DNA from: CBDCHC01 sp965217075
Lineage (GTDB): Bacteria > Pseudomonadota > Gammaproteobacteria > PS1 > Pseudothioglobaceae
Reading direction: 5' to 3'
Assembly: GCA_965217075.1 (NCBI GenBank)
Contig: CBDCHC010000013.1
Location: 1 to 64,000 of the forward strand
DNA length: 64,000 nucleotides
In this document: positions 34,883 through 49,983 of the stretch, piece after piece
Layout: each line of letters starts with the position of its first letter
Position numbering within the stretch: position 1 is the first letter of the stretch
Made by a program: the position numbers and the translations under genes
Notes under the pieces: model-generated
The model's input: the letters and a program-made list of their open reading frames with translations, nothing else
Told to the model about the DNA's origin: nothing
Database searches by the model: none

Positions 34883-35611
34883 TCAATCCATTAAGGATAT
34901 TTCTAAATCATCAGACCCACCAATATATTTACCATTTATAAAAATTTGTGGCACACTATTTTTACCGCTAATAGCTCTTATAGAACGAGGTCTTATGTCT
35001 TTGCCTACTTTTATTTCTTCAAAATCAATATTATGTTTAGATAGTAACTCTTTAGATTTTTTACAAAATGGGCACCCATCACGAGTAAAAATAAGCGCAT
35101 TATCTGGTTTTTTTGCTGATTTATTGATATAGTTAAGCATGGTATCTGCATCTGATACTAAAAACGGGTCACCTTCTTGTTCTGGTTCAATAAACATTTT
35201 TTTAATAACTTTATTTTCAACCAACATAGAATAGCGCCACGCTCGTTTGCCAAAACCTAGGTCATCTTTAGTTACTAGCATTCCCATTTTTTCACTAAAT
35301 TCTCCATTACCATCTGGCAACATAGTTATATTATATGTTGCTTGATTTTTCTGCCAATTATTCATTACAAAAGTATCATTTACTGCCAAACAAATCACAT
35401 CGTCAATACCATTTTCTTTAAAAACTGCTGTTAATTCATCATATCTTGGTAGATGGGCAGAAGAACAAGTAGGGGTATAAGCGCCTGGCAAAGAAAATAA
35501 TATTATTTTTTTATTTGCAAAAATATTATCAGTAGTTTTACTAATCCATTTATAATTTTCTCTCATTTTAAAAGTTACTTGCGGCACTATAGAGTTAGTT
35601 TTATCAATCAT
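34883..35611 (-). CDS. Peroxiredoxin-glutaredoxin hybrid protein
   Basis: 242 residues. The N-terminal Prx5-type domain has the peroxidatic cysteine in PGAYTPTCSSAHLPRY. The C-terminal glutaredoxin domain has CPFCKKSKELL and ends with VPQIFINGKYIGGSDDLE. Such fusions reduce peroxides with glutathione without a separate glutaredoxin. The gene lies next to nnrS and hemerythrin genes, so the segment looks like an oxidative and nitrosative stress group. Confidence 0.93.
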   Translation of the reverse strand: MIDKTNSIVPQVTFKMRENYKWISKTTDNIFANKKIILFSLPGAYTPTCSSAHLPRYDELTAVFKENGIDDVICLAVNDTFVMNNWQKNQATYNITMLPDGNGEFSEKMGMLVTKDDLGFGKRAWRYSMLVENKVIKKMFIEPEQEGDPFLVSDADTMLNYINKSAKKPDNALIFTRDGCPFCKKSKELLSKHNIDFEEIKVGKDIRPRSIRAISGKNSVPQIFINGKYIGGSDDLEISLMD

Positions 35612-35685
35612 AATTTATTTATAAAAATTAAAAAATAATAATTTTACGCTATAATAATTAAATTTATCCACAGGAATCATACAGA

Positions 35686-36849
35686 TTATTTATTTTTATT
35701 AATTAACATTGGAATATATGGAACAGTCCATATTATAAATGCTAATATCCATAATATTTGCGCAGATACAACCCAAATAGTATAAAAATTGATATAAAAA
35801 ATAGGCAGTATTACTCGTGCAATAAATACTAAAATTATTAATAAAAAAGATATTAATATAATTTTTGGCGGTTGCATGACGTTTCTATTAGTATGCCCTA
35901 AAATAACCCTTGACATCATGCTAATTGTTATCATAGCTATACCAACAGCAAAAGAGTGAATAATAATATAAGGAGATATATTAATAAAATAAGATATAGT
36001 ATGAAGAAAAAATGCTATGACTAGAAATATATATGCTACATATAGGCTCCATAATAAAGGTTTTTGCCATATTTTTATATGATGCCAAAGTATAAGACGT
36101 ATGCTATGTACAATAGTTAGCAGTAGAGCAACAATAAAAATTATGTCAGTTTGTATAAATAATGCTAAAGCTACATAAATAATAAACAAAACTAAACTAC
36201 TAATATCAAGGTAGCGATAATTTTTAATCTTAACATTAAGAGCTCGTTCAATAAAGAATGGCACAACTCTGCGCATCATCACAAAAATTAGCGATAAAAT
36301 TAAGTAAAAAGCACTATATATTCCTATTAAAACACCATTATCTATAATACCTAATACACCTAAATAAAATACTAAATGTGCGCAAAACATTAATATTATT
36401 TTAGCAACAATGCCAATGTGTTGCCAAGATGTTGTGGTTATAATCGGCAAGGCAATTGCAATGGCTGCGATGAATAAAAAACTTGTATCAATAATAGCCT
36501 GTAGTAATGGTGTTATATTACCAATTATAAATATAATTCTTGCTATCAGCCAAATTAAAAATAAGATTAATAATGGCCACCCTTGTAGGGTTGTTAGTTT
36601 GGTCCAGTTAGTAGTTGCAGTAAGTAAAAATCCTATTATTACTGCTACAGTATAACCAAATATCATTTCATGGGCATGCCACAGTTGTGCGCTTATATTT
36701 GTAGATAAATGCATATTTTGTTGGTAGTTGATAAGCCATAATAACATTAATAATACCGCTGATAAGCTTGCCGCTAAAAATAATGGACGAAAGCCCATGG
36801 TTAAAAAAGCAACCTTATCGGAATCATTAGACATATTAATTTTTATCAT
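35686..36849 (-). CDS. nnrS: NnrS family membrane protein
   Basis: 387 residues with about twelve hydrophobic helices. Motifs typical of NnrS include FRPLFLAASLSA at the start, LWHAHEMIFGYTVAVIIGFLLTA and MMSRVILGHTNR near the end. NnrS is a heme- and copper-containing protein linked to nitric oxide stress in denitrifiers. It overlaps the upstream hemerythrin gene by 14 bp, so the two are probably co-translated. Confidence 0.93.
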   Translation of the reverse strand: MIKINMSNDSDKVAFLTMGFRPLFLAASLSAVLLMLLWLINYQQNMHLSTNISAQLWHAHEMIFGYTVAVIIGFLLTATTNWTKLTTLQGWPLLILFLIWLIARIIFIIGNITPLLQAIIDTSFLFIAAIAIALPIITTTSWQHIGIVAKIILMFCAHLVFYLGVLGIIDNGVLIGIYSAFYLILSLIFVMMRRVVPFFIERALNVKIKNYRYLDISSLVLFIIYVALALFIQTDIIFIVALLLTIVHSIRLILWHHIKIWQKPLLWSLYVAYIFLVIAFFLHTISYFINISPYIIIHSFAVGIAMITISMMSRVILGHTNRNVMQPPKIILISFLLIILVFIARVILPIFYINFYTIWVVSAQILWILAFIIWTVPYIPMLINKNK

Positions 36850-37264
36850 AACATTGTGTAATAGTATTTAATTGATTTTGAGTTAAATAATCAGATAAAA
36901 AAGGCAATACCTTTCTATCCTCTACTCTAGTATGTTGTTGCAATAATGTACCAAATTTATATAGTAATTGATTATCTGTGCTTAACTCTGATGCCAACTC
37001 TAATAATTGTATATGTTCTGCAATTAATTTATCAATAATAGCATTAAGAGCATTGTTTTTTTGTTTTATTATCTTAAATATAAACTGCTCTTCAATATTA
37101 AAATGATTAGCAAACTCATCAGCAAAAGTATCGCTAACCTTTTGGCACAATTTAGCAATAGCAGTTTTATTATTGCTATTATAAATATTAATGCATTTAT
37201 TAGCTAGCGATAACGATAAATGGTGCTCCTTAATTAAAGGCAATAATTCAACCAGTATTTTCAT
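36836..37264 (-). CDS. Hemerythrin-like (HHE) domain protein
   Basis: 142 residues, mostly helical, with iron-ligand type residues spread through four helices (HHLSLS, HFNIEEQFIF, EHIQLLELA, HTRVEDRKVLPFL). Single-domain hemerythrins carry or sense oxygen or nitric oxide, and some repair iron-sulfur clusters (RIC/YtfE). The coupling to nnrS favours a nitric oxide role. The N-terminal cysteine domain of RIC is absent. Confidence 0.8.
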   Translation of the reverse strand: MKILVELLPLIKEHHLSLSLANKCINIYNSNNKTAIAKLCQKVSDTFADEFANHFNIEEQFIFKIIKQKNNALNAIIDKLIAEHIQLLELASELSTDNQLLYKFGTLLQQHTRVEDRKVLPFLSDYLTQNQLNTITQCYDKN

Positions 37265-37332
37265 ATTATTTATTGATTGTTAGAGAAATTATAAACTACT
37301 ATTTTTCTTTAGTAGAATTTTGTGTAATTATT

Positions 37333-39279
37333 TTACAATGGATCAACTTCAATAAAATAACGAATATTAGCGCTATTTTTGGGGATATTTTTTATTAAAG
37401 TTTTAAGAATTGCATTAATATTTTTTCTACTATCACTGTATATATATAAATTATAATAATAATAATTTGCTTTTTTAGCAATAATAGCTACCATTACATC
37501 AGAAATACGTATATTGTTTATTACAATATTATGTAATATTTGCTTGCATTGTAATAAAAAATCTTTAGCGAGTTGTTGTTTTTTACTATTGGCACAGATA
37601 GTTGCCGCAAAGATAAACGGTGGCATTAACGCCTCTTTTCTTTCTAATAATAATTTTTTAGCAAAACCAATATAATTAGAGTTTTTAATAAAACTAAAAA
37701 TATTATGAGAAGGGTAATCAGTTTGAATGATAACTTCGCCTTTATTATTTGCTCTGCCAGCTCTACCTGATACCTGAATAAGTAATTGTGCTAAAGATTC
37801 TATAGCATTAAAATCACTACTTAAAATACTGCTATCACTATTTAAAATTCCAACTAAAGTAATATTAGCAAAATCATGTCCTTTAGCTAACATTTGGGTG
37901 CCGATTATAATACAAGGGTTGCCATTGTTTATTAGTGATATTTTTTTTTCAAATGCAAATTTTGTATTAGTTGAATCTCTATCAATACGAATAATTTTAC
38001 AATTATTAAATTTTGCAGTTAAATTTTGTTCTAAACGCTGAGTACCATAACCAAGTACAGTTAAACTTTGTGTGTCGCACTGAGGGCAGGTAGTTATCAT
38101 GTGAGTTATTTTTGCACAAAGATGGCATTTTAATTTATTGCTATCTATGTGATACACCATAGCTTTATCGCAATCATTACATAGTAGTCGCCAGTCACAA
38201 TTAGTACAATAATAAATTGGCGCATAACCACGGCGATTAATAAATAATAAGACCTGTTTATTATTATTTATATGCTCTTTAATTTTTGTTAATAAATGTG
38301 AGCTTATAGCGTCTGTTGTGCCATGAGAATCTATGATAGATATTTTTGGCATAATAGCACTACCTATACGTTTAGTGAGTAGCAGGCGTTTTAACTTTTT
38401 ATCTATTACATTTTTAAGGCTTATTAAAGATGGAGTTGCGCTGCCTAAAATTATTGGAATGTTATTATTTTTTGCTCTAATAAAAGCAATAGTTTTGGCG
38501 TTATATCTGGGAGAGGATTGTTGCCTAAAAGAATTATCGTGTTCTTCGTCGATAATAATTAAACCTAAATTTGGCATTTCGCTAAAAATAGCACTTCTAG
38601 TACCTAAAACTATATCTGCAGTTAAATTTTTAGCAGATAGATAGTTATCTAATTTTTGTGTCTCGTTGAGTTTTGAATGAATAATAGCAATTTTAGCATC
38701 TAATCTAGTGCTAAAAATTGTGATCATTTGTGGCGTAAGGCCTATTTCTGGCACTAAAATCAGAATTTGCTTGTTGGCAGCTAAAACTTTTTTACTGATT
38801 TGAATATATACTTCAGTTTTACCGCTACCAGTAACACCATGTAATAAAAAAGCTTGGTAGGTATTAAGGGCGGCTATTATATTATCTATTGCTTGTTGTT
38901 GCTCAGACGTTAAGATTATTTTATTAGTTGTAAGTTTATTTTTTGTCAATGTTTTTTTAATACATAGCTCTTTACCTAAGCGGATATTTTTTGGTATAGC
39001 AGCAAATATCATTTCACCAATGGGTTGCTGAAAATAATCAGCTGACCATATTATTAACTTTAACATCTCTGCACTTAGAACCATATTAGCATCTAAAACT
39101 TTATTAATTGTTAAAGTTTTAAAAATTGATGTATTTTTATTAGCAACTACAATACCAATCAACTCTCTACCGGCAAATTTAACCTTAACTCTAATGCCAA
39201 TGGCAATGATTTTATGATAAGAGTAATCAAAAGTGTTATATAGCGGTACTGGTAGCGCTACTACAATAATATATGACAA
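37333..39279 (-). CDS. priA: Primosomal replication helicase PriA
   Basis: Restarts stalled replication forks. The 648-residue protein has Walker A in GVTGSGKTEVYI, a DEEH box (IIIDEEHDNSF), zinc-binding cysteines in CTNCDWRLLCNDCDK and CHLCAKITHMITTCPQCD, and helicase motif VI in VSGRAGRANNKGEV. It is somewhat shorter than E. coli PriA (732), mostly in the N-terminal DNA-binding domain. It is divergent from ybeY. Confidence 0.96.
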   Translation of the reverse strand: MSYIIVVALPVPLYNTFDYSYHKIIAIGIRVKVKFAGRELIGIVVANKNTSIFKTLTINKVLDANMVLSAEMLKLIIWSADYFQQPIGEMIFAAIPKNIRLGKELCIKKTLTKNKLTTNKIILTSEQQQAIDNIIAALNTYQAFLLHGVTGSGKTEVYIQISKKVLAANKQILILVPEIGLTPQMITIFSTRLDAKIAIIHSKLNETQKLDNYLSAKNLTADIVLGTRSAIFSEMPNLGLIIIDEEHDNSFRQQSSPRYNAKTIAFIRAKNNNIPIILGSATPSLISLKNVIDKKLKRLLLTKRIGSAIMPKISIIDSHGTTDAISSHLLTKIKEHINNNKQVLLFINRRGYAPIYYCTNCDWRLLCNDCDKAMVYHIDSNKLKCHLCAKITHMITTCPQCDTQSLTVLGYGTQRLEQNLTAKFNNCKIIRIDRDSTNTKFAFEKKISLINNGNPCIIIGTQMLAKGHDFANITLVGILNSDSSILSSDFNAIESLAQLLIQVSGRAGRANNKGEVIIQTDYPSHNIFSFIKNSNYIGFAKKLLLERKEALMPPFIFAATICANSKKQQLAKDFLLQCKQILHNIVINNIRISDVMVAIIAKKANYYYYNLYIYSDSRKNINAILKTLIKNIPKNSANIRYFIEVDPL

Positions 39280-39349
39280 TATAATATTTTTTTAAAAGAC
39301 TAATAATTTTATCATTTATTTTTACTAATATTTTCTATAAAATATTATT

Positions 39350-39775
39350 ATGCTAATTATTCAAAATCATACTAACTATGCATGTAATAAAATTATTGAT
39401 ATTACAGTAAATACATTACTACAGCATTTTACTATTAGTGACGAGGTGGTAGTTAAATTGGTAAATATTAATGAAATTACAATGTTAAATCATAAATATC
39501 GTTTTAAAAATTACCCTACCAACGTACTTTCTTTTATTAGTAATGCTCCAAAAAAAATTAGTAATATGTTAGGAGATATTATTATTTGTCCAAAAATTAT
39601 TAGCAATGAAGCGGTTATGCAACATAAATTATTTACACATCATTTAATACATATTATAGTGCACGGCTTTCTTCACTTAATTGGTTATAATCATATAAAA
39701 GATAGAGACAGTATAATTATGCAAGATATGGAAGTTAAGATTTTGGCTAATTTTAATGTTAATAATCCTTATTAG
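39350..39775 (+). CDS. ybeY: Endoribonuclease YbeY
   Basis: A metal-dependent RNase needed for 16S rRNA 3' maturation and ribosome quality control. The 141-residue protein has the metal site HIIVHGFLHLIGYNH (H-x3-H-x5-H) and the earlier motif NVLSF. It lies directly upstream of the rrn operon here, without its common neighbours phoH and ybeX. Confidence 0.93.
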   Translation: MLIIQNHTNYACNKIIDITVNTLLQHFTISDEVVVKLVNINEITMLNHKYRFKNYPTNVLSFISNAPKKISNMLGDIIICPKIISNEAVMQHKLFTHHLIHIIVHGFLHLIGYNHIKDRDSIIMQDMEVKILANFNVNNPY

Positions 39776-39817
39776 TATTTTTATTTAGCTCATTAAAAAA
39801 TAAAAAATAGAAATACC

Positions 39818-39847
39818 TTGACAGTAAAATTATTGACACTGTATAAT
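39818..39847 (+). promoter_or_regulatory. Probable rrn promoter
   Basis: TTGACA at 39818-39823 and TATAAT at 39842-39847, both exact consensus, are separated by 18 bp and lie about 178 bp before the 16S gene. The leader after it contains CTTGTGTGGGCACTTG, a sequence seen in rRNA leaders of related gammaproteobacteria. This is the only strong promoter seen before the rRNA genes. Confidence 0.75.
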
Positions 39848-40024
39848 ATGCTCCTTTCATCAATAAATATTTATTTTTATTGGTTGCTACTTAAAAAATA
39901 TATCAAATAACTTGTGTGGGCACTTGTGAAATAAAGCTGTGTGTTTTATTTAGCAAATGCACATAAAAAACTAAAGCAGATAAGCTTTTAAAAAAATTGA
40001 ACCTATGGTTCTAAAGTCATTATT

Positions 40025-41564
<1,540 letters not shown>

Positions 41565-41735
41565 AAGATAAACACGAGTGTCCACAACAAGTTATTTGAT
41601 AATATTAAAAAAAGATAAAAATTACATTATAGTTTTATACGATATAGTTAGTTTGTAATTAGGCAATTATTTTTTAAATAAATGCAGTGAGTATAATTTA
41701 TTTTATGTAAATAAATAAAAAGAACAAATAAATAC

Positions 41736-41812
<77 letters not shown>

Positions 41813-41950
41813 TTCTTATTTTTGGTTTAGTTATTTGTTACTATAAACTCTATTATCTGTATTTTATAAAAATAAAAAAAATATGGAATTTAAAAAAGGT
41901 TGTAATATGATGCTTCTGTTCTCTGTATTCTAAGTTCTGTTTGATCTGAA

Positions 41951-42026
41951 GGGGCCATAGCTCAGCTGGGAGAGCGCTTGCCTTGCACGCAAGAGGTCGG
42001 GAGTTCGATCCTCCCTGGCTCCACCA
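41951..42026 (+). tRNA. tRNA-Ala (TGC)
   Basis: A 76-base cloverleaf with acceptor GGGGCCA pairing with TGGCTCC and an encoded CCA. The anticodon TGC is at 41984-41986, in a 7-base loop between CTTGC and GCAAG. It is the second tRNA in the rRNA spacer, the usual Ile-Ala pair. Confidence 0.98.
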
Positions 42027-42148
42027 AATTTAATTTTGTTTTTAAAAAAAGGCTTTTAATACAAAATTAAATTTTTATTTTTGAAAAAAAACTTAAATAA
42101 AATCATACTAAGTGGTTTTATTTAAGTTTTTATATCTTGTAAAAAAGA

Positions 42149-42160
42149 TGCTCTTTAACA
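42149..42160 (+). promoter_or_regulatory. boxA antitermination element
   Basis: TGCTCTTTAACA matches the boxA consensus used by the Nus antitermination complex on rRNA transcripts. It lies in the 411-bp spacer between tRNA-Ala and 23S (42027-42437), in which no gene is seen. The remainder of that spacer is AT-rich leader sequence. Confidence 0.85.
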
Positions 42161-42437
42161 ATTTGATAATGAAGTAAAGTAAAAATACAATAACAACGCT
42201 AAATAATATTAAATTATTATTTTAGGGTATATTGCTATTTATACAACAATTTCAAAAATATGGATTCTCATTGAAAAAATAATATTTAGGTATTATTTTT
42301 TTATTGAATAAAAAAGAATTTATTAATTATATATTTATATATAAACTGGTAAATTCAAGGTGAAAATCATATAATAATCAGTTTGAGTAGTATTAATTTT
42401 TTAATAATTTAATGCTATAGATAATTTGAGGTTATAT

Positions 42438-45522
<3,085 letters not shown>

Positions 45523-45679
45523 TATAACACTCAAATTATTTATTATCTATATTGAGAAATATGTTGTATAAGCAATATTATTTGTTAATAGCTTTATTTT
45601 ATTATCTTGTTGTTTATATCTATTTATTAGGTATAAAAACTTTTAAATTAGCCTTTTAAAGATAAAAAAGGCACCAGTT

Positions 45680-45798
45680 TGCTTGGTGACAATAGCAAGT
45701 GTGAACCACCTGATTCCATTTCGAACTCAGAAGTGAAACCACTTAGCGCCGATGGTAGTTTGGGGTTTCCCCATGCGAGAGTAGGACATTGCCAGGCT
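45680..45798 (+). rRNA. rrf: 5S ribosomal RNA
   Basis: About 119 bases with the conserved core CGAACTCAGAAGTGAAAC, then GCGCCGATGGTAGT and CCCCATGCGAGAGTAGG. The ends TGCTTGG and GCCAGGC pair as helix I. It is the last gene of the rrn operon; no distal tRNA follows. Confidence 0.97.
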
Positions 45799-45808
45799 TT
45801 TAATTCAA

Positions 45809-45849
45809 AATACCCTAATTCTTTTTTTGAGAATTAGGGTATTTTTTTT
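45809..45849 (+). terminator. rrn operon terminator
   Basis: AATACCCTAATTC pairs exactly with GAATTAGGGTATT across a 9-base loop and is followed by a T run. It lies 10 bp after 5S. A near-identical stem (AAATACCTTAATTT) is found at 50220. Confidence 0.92.
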
Positions 45850-46036
45850 ACCTAAAATTTATTATTAATATTTTTAGTGCAACTAATTTTTTATGAATAT
45901 ATGCTTATATAGCTAGTATTACATTAATATATAAATACCATATAAAAGCAATATTTTATTTATTGATTTTAAAAACTATCTTAATTCTACTAAGATAAGT
46001 GTTTAATAATTGAGAGCTAAGTAAAATCTCTGTATT

Positions 46037-47370
46037 CTATTTAATACAATGATCTAAGTTAGAAATCGTAAATATCACATTAGTTCCAGTAGATTTTCGT
46101 CTTTTAATTTGTATGTCCCAATTATGTAAGTTAGATAACTGCCGAACTATTGCCAACCCTAGACCACCACCACCAGTTTTACTATTTCGTGATTTTTCCA
46201 ATCTATAAAAAGGTCGAAATACTTTATCTATAAATTCTTCTGGAATTCCTGCTCCACTATCTTTAATATGTATTGTTAAATTATCAGTGTCACAATTAAA
46301 GATAATTAAAACTTGTTTTTTATTACCATAACAAATTGTATTATTAATAAGATTTGTCAAAACTCTTTTAAATGCTAATGGATATAGAATTGGTATGCAA
46401 TTTTTAGTATTTAGGTATTTTATTTTGATAATTGATGATGAATTTTGTATTGAAGATACAACATTTTCTAGCTCTTTACTAGCTATACTATGATTAATAA
46501 TCTTCTTTGGTTAACTCCATTCCAATATTTAATGTTTGGGTAATAAGATTATTTATATTATTTAAGTCTTCTTGAATGCTTTGCATTAGTTTTTGGTTGC
46601 CGCCATTATTTGGCAACATCGATAAGGCAAGATGTATTTGCGTTAATGGTGTTCGTAAATCGTGCGCTATACCAGATAAAAGTATTACTCTATCACCTAA
46701 TAATTCTTGTATCTGAATACTCATTTTGTTAAATTGTCGCGTTAATGCAATTATTTCAGTTATCCCTTCTTCTTTGATGGTTTTTGGCCAACTTCCCTTA
46801 CCAATTGATTGTAATGCTATATATAATTTATCTAATGGTTTTATTAAGCTCTTAGTTAAAATAAATACTGTAATAGTAGTTAAAAATACGCCAAATATCA
46901 ATATAATAAAAAATGCAATTGGTGGATTTACTTTTATGCGTGAGCGTGAAAATCCAACTCTAATTACATTTTTACTGTAGGAATATCGACCCAGAACCAA
47001 GTTTTTTGTTTTTCATCTATGCTTTCTTTAATAGTTATCCTAGTTTTGATTTTATTTTGGAGTGATTCTTTGAGTAAGTATATATAGGGTAATAAATTTG
47101 TAGATAGATTTAATTCTTTATTTGCATTGCTTAATATTAAATTATATTTTTTAATACTTGTTGCGAAAAATTTTGACGTTGGTTTGTATTTAATTGTTGC
47201 CATTTCTCCGTAGTATAAATAATAATATTAGATAAATCATTAGTAGCACTCTTCCCAAGTGGTATTAACATATAATATGATAAAGCAGAAATTACTACAA
47301 TTTGAAATCCAACCGATACTAAGACAATAATGGATAAGGTTTTATAAAAAAATCCACTTGATTTTTTCAT
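46037..47370 (-). pseudogene. Sensor histidine kinase (EnvZ-like), multiply frameshifted
   Basis: Four overlapping frames together make one sensor kinase. They hold an N-terminal membrane helix (MKKSSGFFYKTLSIIVLV), a periplasmic part, a second membrane helix with HAMP, the phospho-acceptor box GIAHDLRTPLTQIHLAL, and an ATPase domain (INNTICYG, GAGIPEEFIDKVFRPFYRLE, GGLGLAIVRQL). The reading frame shifts about 47165, about 46985 (in an A run) and about 46505. With three shifts it cannot make a working kinase. The partner regulator next to it is also broken, so the whole system is decaying. Confidence 0.88.
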
Positions 47371-47377
47371 TTATGTG

Positions 47378-48078
47378 TTAATTGTGTATTGAAAAAAGAT
47401 AGCCAGCACCCCACACTGTTTTTAGATAAACTGGATTTGCTGGGTCAGATTCAATTTTTTTACGTAATCTGCCAATGCAAATGTCAATACTTCTATCAAA
47501 TGGTTTGTAATTATAACCTTTGATAATTTCTAATAGTTTATCGCGACTTAAAACTATACCAATATTTTTTATAAATATATTTAACATATTAAATTCACCA
47601 TTGGTTAAATCAACAAGATTGCCATTCTTTTTTAACTCGTGTTTATTAGTATCTAAAGAAAAATCTCCAAAATTAAGAATATACTGGTCTTTTTTTGAAG
47701 TATTTTTTTTATATCTACGCAAAATAGAGCGAATTCTTGCTAACAATTCTCTTGGGTTAAAAGGTTTTGATAGATAATCATCAGCACCAATTTCTAAGCC
47801 TATAATTTTGTCAATTTCATCGCTACGAGCAGAAAGGATAATAATAGATTATTTTTTTGATATAACCTACGCCCAATAGAAAGACCATCTTCACCTGGTA
47901 ACATTAAATCTAAAATAACTAAGTCTATATGATTATTAAGAAGACATTTATCTACTTCAACCCCATCTTTAGCGGTTATTACTTCGTAATTTTCTTTGGT
48001 CAGGTATTCACTTAATAGCTCTCTAATCTTTTTCTCATCATCTACAACGAGTATTCTTTGTTGAGGCAGTGTATTCAT
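47378..48078 (-). pseudogene. OmpR-type response regulator, frameshifted
   Basis: The receiver domain begins MNTLPQQRILVVDDEKKIRE with the phospho-acceptor in DLVILDLMLPGEDGL. It loses frame at a run of seven T (47852-47858, A on the coding strand). The match resumes as IIILSARSDEIDKIIGLEIG and continues into a winged-helix DNA-binding domain (FDRSIDICIGRLRKKIESD). One base change would restore the gene. It lies 7 bp upstream of the sensor kinase pseudogene and is divergent from the cytochrome pseudogene. Confidence 0.88.
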
Positions 48079-48310
48079 TTTTTAATATTGTTGCAATTAT
48101 GAAACAACTTGTTACTAATTGGTTATTAATTAAAAGTATTTTTTATATATTATAACCACTTATATTATCAATTTACATAAAGTTCTATTTAATTAATAAT
48201 ATAATGGTTATAATATTAAGTATGAATATTTCTTTAAAAATTAATACTTATGCTAATATAAAAGCCTTTATTAATTTAAAACAAATTATTCAATTTTAGG
48301 AGAACAACTA

Positions 48311-48900
48311 ATGTTAGCAAAAAAAATTTAAAAAATAAATCTTTAACTATAGTAACTACATTATTTATAAGTATGTTTACAATTTCTAATCCTATCAAAG
48401 CAGATTCAGGTATGGATGATTTAAAGCAAGTGCTGCAATCTCAAGTGGCAATGATGAAGCCACAATTACAGGTTAAAGTAGAAAGTTTATCTACCGATAC
48501 TAAGATGTCTTTAATGGCAATTCTTGCTATGCACAGTAGATATAGCGATAAAGCTACTTTGCGACAAGTAATGTTTGAGGTATTACATGATTACCAAGGT
48601 ATAGTTGCTGGAATTATGACAGAAAGTGCAGAATTGACTGCTGATAGTGCAAGATGCTTAGCAAATCATCGTATTCCAGTTGGTGGTTTATTGCCTTATT
48701 TGGGGGCTTAAAAATATTAATGATAGTAAATTAGCAGTTCTTGGGTCATTTAATGGGGTAATGTCAATAAATTAGCAGAGGCAGCGGAAAATGGTAATAT
48801 GGATGAAGCGGCAGTATTGCTTGGTAAAATTGCGACAGGCTGCACAGGTTGTCATGCAGTATTTCGCACATATCCAGGTCAGTCTGACTTATTAAAATAG
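48311..48900 (+). pseudogene. Cytochrome c'-like protein, frameshifted
   Basis: ATG at 48311 reads only MLAKKI before a stop. Shifting frame in the run of eight A gives a signal peptide (TIVTTLFISMFTIS, ending IKADSG), then a helical protein to LLPYLGA. Frame shifts again about 48708 and about 48768. The last part, NKLAEAAENGNMDEAAVLLG then CTGCHAVFRTYP, carries the C-terminal CxxCH heme site expected of a cytochrome c' fold. Three shifts make it nonfunctional. It lies directly upstream of an intact outer-membrane gene, probably its former partner. Confidence 0.8.
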
Positions 48901-48924
48901 GTATAAAAATTAAGGAGAATTATT

Positions 48925-49983
48925 ATGAATACAAAAAATTTTATAATTGCAGTAGGTATTGTATTGTCGTTTATTACTCCAGTACAGGTATTAGCAAAAT
49001 ATAGTGATGATGCGTACAAAAAACGCGTTGCACTTGCAAAAAAAAGACAATATGTTACAGGCGTGAATTATCAACATCATGAGTTTAGCGGCTTGTTAAC
49101 AGGTAACGATTCTATTTCGGCACAACAAACGGCTTTAAATGCACCTAATCAATTTTTTGGTGCAACTGGACAGCCACCTACGTTACGAGTTGTACCAAAA
49201 AGCGCAAAAGCAGATGTAATTCTGCCATTTATCAATTACACTATTAGTAATAAAGTTTCTTTAGTAGCATTGGCACCATTAATTAAAAAACAAAGTACTT
49301 TAGAGACATTCCAAGGCGGAAATCCGAATATAAGTCTGGGAACTAATACAGTAAAAAGCAGTGGTTTAGGAGATATTAAATTTGGCGCGTTATATAAAGT
49401 ACATATAAGCAATAATCATAAAAATAATATTGTGATTGACGCTATTTTAAGCGCACCCACTGGAAGCATTAAAGAAACTGATACAAATTTAACACCTGCT
49501 AACACTATGATAGATACGCGTTTAGGTTATGGATTACAATTAGGTTCTGGTACTTGGGATGCTTTAGTTGGCTTAGCATATTGGGGTAAAAATGGTAAAT
49601 GGAGTTACGGCGGGCAATATTTAGCAACCTTACCACTTGAAGGAAAAAATTCAGAAGGCTGGAGATATGGTGATAAACATGAATTAACTGCTTGGACTAG
49701 TTATCAATGGAAGCCAACTCTAGCTTCATCATTACGTTTACGTTATGAAAAACAAGGAAAAATTAAAGGCTCTGATTCAAAAATTTTTGGTCCAGGATTA
49801 GGGGCCCAAACTGAAAATTATGGAGGAAACATTACTGAAATTAGTATTGGTTTAAATTGGATGTATGCATCTGCTAAAAATATCAGCATTGAATATGTTG
49901 TACCAATCTCTCAAGATCGTAATGGCTATCAAGCTAAAAAAGATTCAGCAGTTATGATTAGTTGGCGTTTAGGAGTTTTTTAA
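48925..49983 (+). CDS. Outer-membrane transporter-like beta-barrel protein
   Basis: 352 residues with a signal peptide (ending QVLA) and many alternating strands with aromatic residues, ending in WRLGVF with a C-terminal Phe, typical of outer-membrane beta barrels. It resembles the family annotated as meta-pathway phenol degradation or generic transporter (PF13557-like), for example LGDIKFGALYKV and APTGSIKETDTNLTPANTM. The substrate is not known. It has an aaggaga ribosome binding site and is intact, although the gene before it is dead. Confidence 0.7.
   Translation: MNTKNFIIAVGIVLSFITPVQVLAKYSDDAYKKRVALAKKRQYVTGVNYQHHEFSGLLTGNDSISAQQTALNAPNQFFGATGQPPTLRVVPKSAKADVILPFINYTISNKVSLVALAPLIKKQSTLETFQGGNPNISLGTNTVKSSGLGDIKFGALYKVHISNNHKNNIVIDAILSAPTGSIKETDTNLTPANTMIDTRLGYGLQLGSGTWDALVGLAYWGKNGKWSYGGQYLATLPLEGKNSEGWRYGDKHELTAWTSYQWKPTLASSLRLRYEKQGKIKGSDSKIFGPGLGAQTENYGGNITEISIGLNWMYASAKNISIEYVVPISQDRNGYQAKKDSAVMISWRLGVF

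Noticed and set aside
39833..39838. Second TTGACA as the rrn -35 box
   Set aside because: It is only 3 bp from the TATAAT, too close; the copy at 39818 has an 18-bp spacer.
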